Assembly (NCBI GenBank): GCA_020024695.1
Contig: JAHHTK010000001.1
Coordinates: forward strand, 1-64,000
Source: Ureaplasma sp.
Lineage (GTDB): Bacteria; Bacillota_I; Bacilli_A; Mycoplasmatales; Mycoplasmoidaceae
Reading direction: 5' to 3'
DNA: 64,000 nt
The notes under the pieces were generated by a model. The model had not been told where the DNA came from. It was given only the letters and a program-made list of their open reading frames with translations, and ran no database searches. Both the position numbers and the translations under genes were made by a program. Within the stretch, counting starts at the first letter, position 1; each line of letters opens with the position of its first letter. Of the stretch, positions 40,612 through 50,233 are shown piece after piece.

Positions 40612-42330
40612 TTACATACTTTCTAATCCGATAATGTAATCATAAGTTGGTTGGTTACCATCTTCAATATTACATGGAATTCCATAACGTTCGTTAACCA
40701 CTTTTTCAATATATAAAGCTTCTTCAGCTGAAATTCCCTTACCATAAATGATGTGCATCAAATATTGATCAGAATCTTTTAATTTAATGTTGGCAACTAA
40801 ATCATTGACTAAATTAAAGACACATTCAACTCGGTCAGGGTGGTCAACAACAATGTCTTTTTTGATAATGCCAATGTAATGGCCTTTAGTAACATTAACT
40901 TTAGCATAAGAGACATCTTTGCTAGCTTGTGAGACTAAGCCAGAAATTGCTTGTTTTAAAATTCCATTGACAATTTTTAAACTAGATTTAAGTTCAATTT
41001 CTTGATCAAAGTTAGCAATCGCTAAACTAGTTTCAAAGGCGTTGTTTGTCACGACAATTTGCATCTTAACTTTTTTAGTAATTAATTTAGCAACTTGTTT
41101 AGCAGCTAAAACAATGTTATTATCATCAACCACTAAAACTACGTTTTTAGCTTTGGTATCAATGACTTTTTGTAAAATGGTTTGGATACTTGGGTTACCA
41201 TCGTCTTCAGTAACGATAATGTGGTTGATGCCATAATTAGCCTTGAAGAATTCAGCAATCTTATAACTTGGGGCAGTTACGATTAATTCTGTTCGATCTT
41301 CAAGGTCTTTTAAATCTTTAATATTAATTCCTTGTTTATTTGCTTGTGAAAAGAATTGATTGTTCATGTTTTCAATTTTCACTTTGACAAACTCACCATA
41401 TTTTTGAGCTTCTTGTAATAATTTGTAAGGGGTTAAAGTGTGAACGTGAACTTTGACAATACTTTCAACAACCGCTAAAACAACTGAATTTCCGATTTTA
41501 TTTAAAAAGGTTTCAAATTTAACTTGGTCAAAATGTAATTTTGGTTTACTTTCGGCGTCAATTTGATCCCCTAACTTTAAAATAATTTCTGAACAATATC
41601 CAAACCCACCATTATCAACTGGATTGATAAAACTGGTTAGGTCAGGTTTATCATTTTCAGCTGTCTTGTCGAGGGTTGCTTTGACATCGTTGATAACTTC
41701 ATCTAAGTTATCTTGAATTACACCGTTCATCCCACGGATAAAAGTCATTAAACCATAACCACCTGAGTCAACTACACCTAAACGTTTTAAAGCTTCTAAC
41801 ATATCTTTGGTTTGTAATAAAGCCTTGTTCGCTTCTTCGTATGCTAAAGCAAAAACGTCATTAACGGTTTCAAATTCACCATGAGCCACTAAAGCATCAG
41901 CAATTAAACGAATGACAGTTAAAATGGTTCCTTCAACTGGTTTCGCAACTGAAGCATAAGCACGGTCTTTGGCATTAACAAAACAGACAACAACATCGGT
42001 TGGGGTTAATTCATTTTCAATGGTGACTAAACTAGAAGTGAAACCACGCATGATTTGACTAAAAATAACACCCGAGTTTCCACGAGCATTCATTAATAAG
42101 CCTTCTGAATAAACTTTGGCTAATTTCTTAAATGTGTCAATATTAGTATTTTTTAATGCTTCAAAACCATTGGCAATGGTGGCATTCATATTAGAACCAG
42201 TATCACCATCTGGGACTGGGAAAACATTTAAATCGTTAATATGATTTTGTTCAAGCCCAATAAGCTTGGTGCCCCCTTCAAGGGTATCAATAAACGTTTT
42301 AATGTCAAGAGATGTTTTAATATTATTCAT
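40612..42330 (-). CDS. fakA: Fatty acid kinase catalytic subunit FakA (DAK2/DegV-like)
   Basis: This 572-aa protein has an N-terminal DhaL-type kinase domain: NVFPVPDGDTGSNMNATI (nucleotide/Mg loop), YSEGLLMNARGNSGVIFSQ and GVVDSGGYGLM. A middle domain and a C-terminal DegV/EDD-like domain follow. FakA phosphorylates exogenous fatty acids bound by FakB (a DegV protein, not in this window) to acyl-phosphate. The order Asp23-FakA-PlsX is the typical Firmicute cluster. No internal UGA is needed, so it is intact in either code. Confidence 0.94.
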   Translation of the reverse strand: MNNIKTSLDIKTFIDTLEGGTKLIGLEQNHINDLNVFPVPDGDTGSNMNATIANGFEALKNTNIDTFKKLAKVYSEGLLMNARGNSGVIFSQIMRGFTSSLVTIENELTPTDVVVCFVNAKDRAYASVAKPVEGTILTVIRLIADALVAHGEFETVNDVFALAYEEANKALLQTKDMLEALKRLGVVDSGGYGLMTFIRGMNGVIQDNLDEVINDVKATLDKTAENDKPDLTSFINPVDNGGFGYCSEIILKLGDQIDAESKPKLHFDQVKFETFLNKIGNSVVLAVVESIVKVHVHTLTPYKLLQEAQKYGEFVKVKIENMNNQFFSQANKQGINIKDLKDLEDRTELIVTAPSYKIAEFFKANYGINHIIVTEDDGNPSIQTILQKVIDTKAKNVVLVVDDNNIVLAAKQVAKLITKKVKMQIVVTNNAFETSLAIANFDQEIELKSSLKIVNGILKQAISGLVSQASKDVSYAKVNVTKGHYIGIIKKDIVVDHPDRVECVFNLVNDLVANIKLKDSDQYLMHIIYGKGISAEEALYIEKVVNERYGIPCNIEDGNQPTYDYIIGLESM

Positions 42331-42610
42331 TAGGGGTATCTTCCTTTAAGATAATTTGAACATTAACAACTGCTTTGTTTTGATCAATGAGAGAGCAGAT
42401 TTTAGCATGGAGCATTTTTTGCAATTCTAATGCAATTCACATGACGTTCGCAAGTTCAGCATTGATCACAGCAGTGACATTAAATTCAAGTTTGTCTAAA
42501 TTAATATCATTTTCATTGATGACAATGTCAATAATCCCAGGTGTTTTTAAACCCTGAGCCTTTAAAATTTGGATTAAAGTTTTAGTGTTAATTATCAAAT
42601 TATTTTGCAT
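42323..42610 (-). CDS. Asp23/YloU-family protein
   Basis: This 95-aa protein (MQNNLIINTKTLIQIL...) is a single Asp23/DUF322 domain: AQGLKTPGIIDIVINENDI, a VTAVINAELANVMWIALELQK segment and VVNVQIILKED at the end. In Firmicutes the YloU homolog lies directly upstream of the fakA (yloV) gene, as here, with an 8-base overlap. Its role is not well known. Its leader at 42611-42640 carries a TATAAT. Confidence 0.8.
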
Positions 42611-42634
42611 TATTTTACCTTTAAATACTAATAA

Positions 42635-42640
42635 ATTATA
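42635..42640 (-). promoter_or_regulatory. -10 box of the asp23-fakA-plsX-rnc operon (candidate)
   Basis: On the minus strand a perfect TATAAT lies 24 bases upstream of the asp23-like ATG; the -35 position reads TTTAAA, a weak match. Confidence 0.5.
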
Positions 42641-42670
42641 ACCTATGGACTATTTTATTTAAATAAAAAT

Positions 42671-42698
42671 TTGCATTAACTAAATAATATGATATAAA
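42671..42698 (+). promoter_or_regulatory. Promoter of rpmB (candidate)
   Basis: TTGCAT (42671-42676), a 16-base spacer and TATAAA (42693-42698) on the plus strand, 39 bases upstream of the rpmB ATG. A GAGG SD-like run lies closer to the gene. Confidence 0.6.
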
Positions 42699-42737
42699 TA
42701 AATAATATTTAAATATTTAGATAAGAGGTTATTAATC

Positions 42738-42953
42738 ATGGCTCGTAAAGACCAATTAACAGGTAAAGGCCCAATGACAGGTAACAAAAGATCTCACGCT
42801 ATGAATCATTCACGTCGTGAATGAGGAGTTAACTTACAAAAAGTTACTGTAGTAGATGATTTAGGTCAAGCAGTTACATTAAAAGTTAGTGCTAAAACCA
42901 AAAAAACTATTTTAAGAAAAGGTTTATTTGCAACACCAGCTGTTAGCAAATAA
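42738..42953 (+). CDS. rpmB: 50S ribosomal protein L28
   Basis: This 71-aa ribosomal protein starts [36 protein letters not shown], with the L28 pattern of a Gly/Lys N-terminus (normally CxxxGK.p..Gn..SHa...t.R.w..Nlq), and KKTILRKG at the end. One UGA Trp (REWGVN) at the invariant Trp position. SD AGAGG upstream; monocistronic with its own terminator. Confidence 0.96.
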
Positions 42954-42984
42954 TCTAACGACTTAATTTAAATATACACATCAT

Positions 42985-43024
42985 AAAAGATAGCTAAAAC
43001 CGGTTACTAGCTATCTTTTCTTTT
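42985..43024 (+). terminator. Terminator of rpmB
   Basis: A 12-bp stem (AAAAGATAGCTA/TAGCTATCTTTT) with an 11-base loop and a downstream TTTTCTTTT, 31 bases after the rpmB stop codon. It is also near-symmetric for the minus strand. Confidence 0.85.
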
Positions 43025-43054
43025 GCACTTAAATTAACAAACGACGGGACAGTA

Positions 43055-43100
43055 AAAGGTCTCAGTCTGCTATCCTTTCAAAAGCAGAACTAAGACCTTT
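43055..43100 (-). terminator. Long imperfect hairpin, probable terminator of the parE operon
   Basis: About 17 paired positions (AAAGGTCT.AGT.CTGCT with one mismatch and one bulge), loop of 11. On the minus strand it is followed by TTTTAC, and it is the last strong hairpin before the rpmB terminator, so it would end transcripts from the BspA-like gene. Confidence 0.55.
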
Positions 43101-43146
43101 AAATCATTTCTAAAACGAAAATCAATTAATTCTTCTTGGATTTATC

Positions 43147-43183
43147 TGTGGTTTTTTAACTGATGTAATTATTAAAAACCACA
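43147..43183. repeat. Inverted repeat in the bspA-like 3' region
   Basis: TGTGGTTTTTTAA and TTAAAAACCACA are complementary across a 12-base centre. The stem is T/A rich on both strands. Function unknown: second of three hairpins between bspA-like and rpmB. Confidence 0.55.
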
Positions 43184-43209
43184 AGATAGACATTAAGATT
43201 TTCAATTAT

Positions 43210-43231
43210 ATTAGACTATTTTTAGTCTAAT
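43210..43231. repeat. Inverted repeat touching the stop codon of the BspA-like gene
   Basis: ATTAGACTA, loop TTTT, TAGTCTAAT: a 9-bp perfect stem whose right arm ends at the stop codon of the lipoprotein. It has no long T-run, so it may protect the mRNA 3' end rather than terminate it. Confidence 0.55.
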
Positions 43232-44361
43232 TATCCGAGTGGTCATCAATGGTTGCTTGGGGTTGGATTAGTTCAATGAATGGCATTTCATTGTTCTTGA
43301 CTAAACCCAAGTCGGGTTTGATAATTTCCGTTTGGACCATAATCATTTGGTCTATTTAACACACTTGGTAAATGAATATCATTTAATTGATTACAGCCAA
43401 CAAAAACATTGGCTCCAATCGCTAAAATTCCATTAGGAACTGCGATTGAACTTAAAGCTTTACAATAAGCAAAACAACTAGCCCCGATGACTTCTAAACT
43501 ATTTGGTAAAACAATTGTTTTTAATTGAAAACAGTTATTAAAACAGTTAGAACCTAACATCATTAATTGGTTTGGTAAGACAATACTTTCTAATGCCCGA
43601 CAGTTACTAAAAGTCATTTGAAATAAAACTTTAATTTTACTTGGTATTTGAATGCTTTTTAAATTAGAACAGTTTTGAAAAGCTCCTGTTCCAATTTGAG
43701 TTACAGTCTCAGGCAATTGAATGCTTGTAAACTTTCCATTACAAAATGCATTATCCCCAATTGTATTGAGTTTTGAATTTGGTTCAAAACTAACTTTTAA
43801 GACCCCATTCAAACAGTTATCATCTAATTTCACCACTGACTTTGGAATCGTTATTTCAAGCATCGAACATCCATTGAAAGCCCCGATTCCAATTTCTTGT
43901 AAATCAGGTCCAAATTCAATACTTTGCAGGGTTTTTAATCCTAAAAAAGTATTGGCTGGAATTACTTTAACACTGCCTTTAATTACAATTTTTTGAATGT
44001 CTGCGTGACTAAAATCAGCATGCCCTGTCAAGCATGTGTATTGTGCAGGAATGGTTAAAGTTTTGGTAGTTTGATCAACAAAATCAGCATAGTTAGCAAT
44101 ATTAAATTGTTGTTTTGATTCTAAGTCTTTATCTGGAGTAACTGGTGGTGGAGGTAGAGTAGATTCAGGAGTTGTTGAAGTTCCTTGGTCTGGTTTATTA
44201 GGTGAAGTTGGATGGGTTTCGGGTGCTGGATTTTCAGGTGAACTCGGTTGTTGTTGTTGCGTTTGGGTTTGAGAACACGAAACCAGTCCTAAAAGGCCAC
44301 AGCTCATCAGTGAAGCCCCGATAGTAAGGCTACTAATTCATCATTCTTTTCTTTTTTTCAT
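43231..44361 (-). CDS. BspA-like leucine-rich repeat lipoprotein
   Basis: This 376-aa protein has a lipoprotein signal with LGLVSC and an acylated Cys near residue 29, a long Pro/Thr/Gln linker, then at least seven LRR_5 units of 22-23 residues (consensus I.IP..V..IG..AF..C..L.SI.LP). Family: BspA/Treponema-type repeats, surface-exposed and often adhesive. A degenerate C-terminal tail ends with WW PLG. The start is MKKRKEWWISS (44359-44361); two adjacent UGA Trp explain a standard-code start further in. It is the last gene after mtnN in the parE operon, 11 bases apart. Confidence 0.88.
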
Positions 44362-44372
44362 ACCGTTTCCTA

Positions 44373-45056
44373 TCAATTTAAAACTACTTGCATAATTAAA
44401 TCAGCAATAAGTTTTAAATTAACTTGAAATTGCTCAGAACTTAGTGTTGGCACTAAGATCGAGTCACTTATTATTTTAAATGCACCCCAAGGTTTATTAT
44501 TCATATCACAAATTTGAACCATTCCAATTAATTCCATTTCCGTACATGATGGATTGGCTTCAATTAAAGCATTAAACTTTTGAATATTAGTATGGTTTAA
44601 GAAACTATTAATTGAATAACAAGTTCCTAAACAGGCTTGGTTTGAGAGTTCAATCCCAATATTTAATAGTTTCCGATTTAAAGCAGCACTAGATTCAAAA
44701 CAAATAGGTTGGCGAGCCATTTGGTTCATTTCATACCCAAAGGTTGTTAAGTCACTATCCCCATAATAACTCTTCGCAATCACAATCTCATCTAAGGGTT
44801 TTAAAGTTCCATTAGTGGTACCTGCTGATCCAAATGAAACAAATTCATCAATATCAAATTTATCAATCATAAATTGACAACAAGCAGCACTACAAACCAT
44901 GCCAATGCCACTAATGGCAATGTATAAATGCGGTTTAGATACTAATTGATAAACTTCAAAAGGATAACGATTAATTAATTTAATCCCTTGCATTTCATTT
45001 AATTTTGTTAAATTAATTTCTTCAGGCATCGCAATTAAAAAACATGTTTTAGTCAT
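44373..45056 (-). CDS. mtnN: 5'-methylthioadenosine/S-adenosylhomocysteine nucleosidase
   Basis: This 227-aa enzyme of the PNP/UDP phosphorylase family hydrolyses MTA and SAH. Pattern: FLIAMPEEINL at the N-terminus, IAISGIGMVCSAACCQFMID, VSFGSAGTTNGTLKPLDEIVIAKSYYG, CTEMELIGMVQICDMNNKPW and FKIISDS (catalytic Asp). Length and block order fit MtnN. It starts on the stop of nadD-yqeK (TAATG). Confidence 0.87.
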   Translation of the reverse strand: MTKTCFLIAMPEEINLTKLNEMQGIKLINRYPFEVYQLVSKPHLYIAISGIGMVCSAACCQFMIDKFDIDEFVSFGSAGTTNGTLKPLDEIVIAKSYYGDSDLTTFGYEMNQMARQPICFESSAALNRKLLNIGIELSNQACLGTCYSINSFLNHTNIQKFNALIEANPSCTEMELIGMVQICDMNNKPWGAFKIISDSILVPTLSSEQFQVNLKLIADLIMQVVLN

Positions 45057-46135
45057 TATTTATCTTCCTTATGAAATTGGTTTTGGATAGCGTGATAAAG
45101 TTCATCAAAACAACGTTTTAAATCAATCTTTAATAACTCACGGTAATAATCAATGTTAGTGCAATCTTCTTCAGTCCGTGCAGGTTCTAATTTATCAGCA
45201 CAATATAAAGCCATATCTAAATTTGTAAGATTATCTAAAGTGTTTTGATGACCCTTTGGATAATCATCAAATGGTTTAGTATGACGAGCGACAGCATTAA
45301 CAATTATTTCATTAGTAAATAAATATTGGGTTTTCATGATTTCAGCCCCAATATACCCGTGCAAGATTTTAGGAGTACTAAAGGGCATTTTTAAAATATA
45401 AGTCCCTAAATCACCTTGAAAATCAAAACTTCAAGACTTAGCAATATCATGATAAATTCCAGCTGTTCAACCCCAATGAGCGTGTTCAGGTTCGTATTGT
45501 TGCATAATGTCTTGGGTCATTTGAGCCACTCTTAAAATGTGTTCAAACCGTTTAGGAGTAGTATATGATAACACTCTTTCTTGAGCATATAATCCATATT
45601 CATTTAAATAATTTAAGGCTTGGGGGTTCATGTCAACTAAAGTGACACCTTGGCGAATCTTAGAAGAACTAATATTCATTAAGGGAGCAATTAATAACGA
45701 CACATTTGCTTGAGCTTCAAATTGAATATCGCTACTTCTACCAGCCACTAATCAATGAATGTCATGAAAATATTGATCAATGTCTTTTCATTGATTAATT
45801 GTTTCAAAACTATCACTACCTAATAAATATGTAATTTCATAACCAGGATAAACTTGTTGTAAATGACGAATTAAATCCACGGTATAACTTGGAGTGGCTT
45901 GGTGGTGCTCAAACTCATCAAAGACCACTTGGTCTTTTAATTCATAAAGTCCCAGTTGGGCCATTTTTAACCGATGGTCATAACTGACTGGAACATGATC
46001 TTTTAATGGATTTTGATGCGAAATACTTAAAACAACTTGGTCGTATGTCTGGTTGGCTAATGCTAATTTTAATAGCATGTAATGAGCATTATGGAAAGGA
46101 TCAAAACTTCCCGCAAAAACTAATAACTTCTTCAT
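45056..46135 (-). CDS. nadD: NadD-YqeK fusion: nicotinate-nucleotide adenylyltransferase + HD hydrolase
   Basis: This 359-aa protein has two parts. Residues 1 to about 185 are a nicotinate-mononucleotide adenylyltransferase: KKLLVFAGSFDPFHNAHYMLLK (nucleotidyltransferase HxxH variant) and ISSSKIRQG. From about 190 the HD family YqeK domain follows: FEHILRVAQMTQDIMQQY, AGIYHDIAKSW (HD), AVARHTKPF and ALYCADKLEP. In Firmicutes nadD and yqeK are separate adjacent genes; here they are one CDS joined across UGA Trp codons. YqeK is an Ap4A hydrolase. Both functions belong to NAD synthesis and nucleotide housekeeping. Confidence 0.9.
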
Positions 46136-46136
46136 C

Positions 46137-47180
46137 TTAAATTAAAGCATATGGCAATTGTTGGACACAAACATTTTCATGTACTCTGACAATTACCTTG
46201 CAAGCTCCTTTATGAATAACTACTAAACCTAACCCATAAATTAAAAAGTCGGTTTTATAATTTTTGGGATTAAGCTCAAACTCATATGTTTTTCAAGCAT
46301 CATTTTGATTTAAATAATGAATTTGAGCTTGGTCATTGACTAAACTAATTTGTTGAGATAAATTCTTTCGTTTTATTTTCAAGATCGGCGACACATATAA
46401 ACTTAAACTGGAACGGACCCCATCTTCTAAAATGACATCAATGGTTGCTAAATCTTCAATATAAATCCGTTGGGATTGATACATTTGTAATTGATAAGGA
46501 CGAGCAAATTTATAATCAATGACTTTTTTAATATCATTGGGTTCTAAGTAATTTAAAATATTGCCTTGGTCATAAATACCTGGATAATCCACTAATTGAT
46601 AGTCTGGTAATTCAAAGATTTTAATGGTGTTAGTGGTATTAATATAGCAACTAGTTAAACACATTTGGTCTTCAATATGATTTAAGCCTAATAAAGCATT
46701 AATTAAACTAGATTTTCCGACATCAGAATAACCTAAAAGTACGTTTGGTAATTTATGGTGGTGGGCCATAAAGTCATTTAAAGCTTCCATATTATTTTTG
46801 TTATAAATAGAAGTGTATAACACCTTATTAACCTTTAAATTAGCCTTTAAAAAGGTCTTTTTAATTAATTCATCGGTCAAGGTAAAATTAAAGGATTTAG
46901 GCAATAAATCCATTTTATTGACAATGACATTTAATTTTTGGATTTTGTGTTGGGCAAAATATTGAATGTCGTGACTTAAACTAAATAAATCGGTTACCAA
47001 ATAAACATTACTGAACCGATCATCAAGATCATCAAGATAAGTTAATTGGTTATTAATTAATGATTCATCAACCACTAAACGGTTATAGTGTTTGAGTTGG
47101 AAACAACGATAACATAACTGTTTTTCATTGTCACTATCTAATAAACACCCACACCCAAGACAACAATTAGAAAATTTCAT
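46137..47180 (-). CDS. yqeH: Circularly permuted ribosome-assembly GTPase YqeH
   Basis: This 347-aa protein has a Cys-rich zinc motif (CCLGCGCLLDSDNEKQLCYRC) at the N-terminus, then a permuted G domain: G4 VNKMDLLP before G1 LGYSDVGKSSLINALL, G3 DYPGI. Its order matches YqeH, which takes part in 30S biogenesis. Encoded between yqeG and nadD, the standard Firmicute neighbourhood. Starts inside the yqeG end by 14 bases. One UGA Trp (DAWKTYEF) lies near the C-terminus. Confidence 0.93.
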
Positions 47181-47742
47181 ATTTATAAATTACCTCTTCT
47201 TTTTTAGACTTCATGACCATATGGTTTAAATTTAATTTCTTATAGATATATTTTTCAATTCAGGACCGAAACCAACTGTTAGATTCGGCTTTTAACGATA
47301 CAATTGGTAAAGTTAAAATGCTTTTAGCATGTAACCTGTTCGCTGCAAAAATATCGGTAATAAACTGGTCCCCCACCATAATCACATCGGTTGGAGAACA
47401 ATTATGTTTGGTTAATAACCCCTTTAGTTTTTTTAAGGTTGGTTTTTTAGCATTATAGATAAAATCATCAGGGGCTAACATTTCACAAAACTGATTGACC
47501 CGACTGTATGTGTTATTAGAAACCACAACAAATTTAATCCCCGCTGCTTGAACTTTTTTGCAAAACTCTAACGCTTGTTTGTTAGGTAATTTAGAAAAGT
47601 GGGGCACTAAAGTATTGTCAAGGTCACAAATTAACATTTGAATCCCCGAGTTAATTAAATCGTTAATATTTAAGTCATATAAACTATTTACAAACCCTGA
47701 CGGTTGCAAATATTTAATTAACAAAACATCAGTCAGTTTCAT
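47167..47742 (-). CDS. yqeG: HAD-family phosphatase YqeG
   Basis: This 191-aa protein has the HAD nucleophile motif MLICDLDNTLVPHFS (Asp-x-Asp), motif II VVVSNNTYSR, Lys in KKPTLKKL, and motif III MVGDQFITDIFAA. YqeG homologs lie next to yqeH across Firmicutes; substrates are unsettled. The gene ends with a basic tail after a UGA Trp (SWFRSWIEKYIYKK). Eight bases separate it from the parC stop. Confidence 0.9.
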
Positions 47743-47750
47743 TTTTATTC

Positions 47751-50231
47751 CTATTCTAAATCTAATAATTTAATTGGTTTATTAGGCATGATATTTTGGG
47801 TTGTTTCAATCATACATAAACCAGTCAATTTAACATGGTTTTCATATCCATTCATTTTATCAAGTTTATAGTTAGATAATGTGATGACGCAATTATTATT
47901 AGTTTCTTTACCAATAAAAACAGTGTCAGGATTGAAACTAAAAATTCCAATTACTTTATTTAATTTCAATTTAGAACTAAAGATATTTTTACCAGTGGTG
48001 TTACGGTTAGTGACATCAACACTGGCTTGTTTAATAACTTGATAATCATTTTCACAACACACTGCTCACATTGATTGATCAGAAGCAACCATGGCCATGC
48101 CTAATAAATAATCCTTGTCTTTTAATTTCATTGCTAAAACCCCAGCACTGGTCTTAGATTGAACGGGAATTTGGTCACTTTCAAAACAAGAAGTGTTTCC
48201 ATTTGAAGCGATGACATTAACAAAGTATTTTTGATCAGTTTTGACAATACTAAAACTAATGATTTCATCCCCATCATTAAGTTTCATAATTGAAGTGCTT
48301 TTTAAACTTGATTTAGACACTAATTCATTAAAATTAGTGGCCTTAATCATTCCTTGTTTTGATAACATCACTAAGTTGGAATCAAAATAGACTTGGTCAT
48401 TTTTTAACAAGAAGGCCCCTACAATTTGATCATCACCTAAAAGGGTGACAAAGTCATTTAAGTGGTTACCCTTATCTTTAACTTTATTTGGTTTTAATTT
48501 ATGGACTGGTAAACAAACCAGTTTACCAAATTTGGTAATCAGAACCACTGTGTCTAAACTATAAACATTTTCTAAAAAGACTAAACTGTCTTTTTCATTA
48601 TTAAAAGCATATTCACTTAAAGACTTATCGTTATTTCAACTACGTGGGGTCAAAAGTTTTAAATAACCATAGTTACTAATCCCTAAGATTCATTTATCAT
48701 TAGCCACTAATTCCTTAGAGTCAATGTCTAACTTAATTGCATTATTGACAATTTGAGTTTTTCTATCAAATCCAAATTCGTCAATGTATTCATCAAAGAC
48801 TTTGGTTAGAACTTCAATTTGTTTATCGTGATTACTAATTAACAATTTTAAATCAGCAATCTTTTGTTTTAAACTAGCACGGTCATTTTCTAATTCCACA
48901 TAGTCAGTGTTAGTTAAACGGTATAACTTCATGTTCAAGATGGCTTCAGCTTGGACATCACTAAACATGAACCGTTTCATTAAGTTTTCTTTAGCATCTT
49001 GTTTGTTTTTAGATGTTCGGATTACTGGAATGACTTCTTCAAGAATCTTAATACATCTAATAAAACCTTCAACGATTTCTAATTTTTGTAAGGCTTTATT
49101 TAAATCATATTGACTAGCTTTAATTAACATATTAAAGCAGTGGTTTAAGTGTTCATCTAATAAAGCTTTCATGCCTAAACAAACAGGTTTTTTATTAGAA
49201 ATAACGGTATTGTTAATACTATAAGTTTGCGATAAGGCTGTCTTTTTTAATAAATATCCCATGATGGTGTCAAGGTTCTTGTCTTTTTTAATTTGTAAGA
49301 CAATATTGACTCCGTTTTGATCAGATTCATCAGTGACGTTTTCAATCCCATCAATTTCTTCACCAAACGCAATGACTGCAATTTGTTTAACTAATTCACT
49401 TTTTTTAATATCAAAAGGAATGTCAGTAATGACTACTTCATAAAAGTTTTTATTAGTAGTTCGTAATTCATATTTACAGTTTAATTCTAATTTTCCCTTA
49501 CCAGATTCATAAGCATCTAAAATCCCTTGGTTCCCGTTAATAACTCCACCAGTCGGGAAATCAGGACCAGGAATATATTGCATAATATCACTTAAAGAAG
49601 CCTCAGGGTGTTTTAATAAAAACTTTAAGGCATTTAAGATTTCAGTTGGGTTATGCGGTGGCATGTTAGTAGCATACCCAGCCGCAATCCCTTGGGCCCC
49701 ATTTACTAATAAGTTTGGATAAAGGGAAGGTAAAATGACAGGTTCTTTTTCTGAATCGTCAAAGTTATAGACTCATTCCACAGTGTTTTTATCAATGTTG
49801 GCTAACATTGTCATGGACATTGGTGATAACCGACATTCAGTATACCGCATTGCCGCTGCTCCATCCCCATCAATGGAACCATTGTTCCCTTGCATGTCAA
49901 TTAAACAAGTATTGTTTTTTCAATCTTGACTCATTCTAACCATGGCTTCATAAATGGAACTATCACCATGTGGGTGATATTTCCCGATAACTTCCCCAAC
50001 GGTCCGAGCAGATTTTTTATAAGGACGATTTTGGTATAACCCAAGGTTATTCATCGCAAATAAAATTCTTCTTTGAACAGGTTTTAGTCCATCCCGAACA
50101 TCAGGTAAAGCACGGTCTTGAATAATGTATTTAGCATACCGACCAAACGCATTTTCCATGACACTAGCTAAACTATAACGTTTTACATTCGGATTGTGAA
50201 GTCAATTTTCATTGTGTTTTTTCTTGTCCAT
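47751..50231 (-). CDS. parC: DNA topoisomerase IV subunit A
   Basis: This 826-aa protein decatenates daughter chromosomes with ParE. The N-terminal winged helix and active-site region read [27 protein letters not shown], followed by [31 protein letters not shown] with the catalytic Tyr. The RTVGEVIG and GNNGSIDGD forms are typical of ParC rather than GyrA (usually RIVGDVMG and GNFGSMDGD). The C-terminal beta-pinwheel region begins after about 500. Several UGA Trp; ATG 50229-50231, 2 bases after the parE stop. Confidence 0.95.
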
Positions 50232-50233
50232 AA

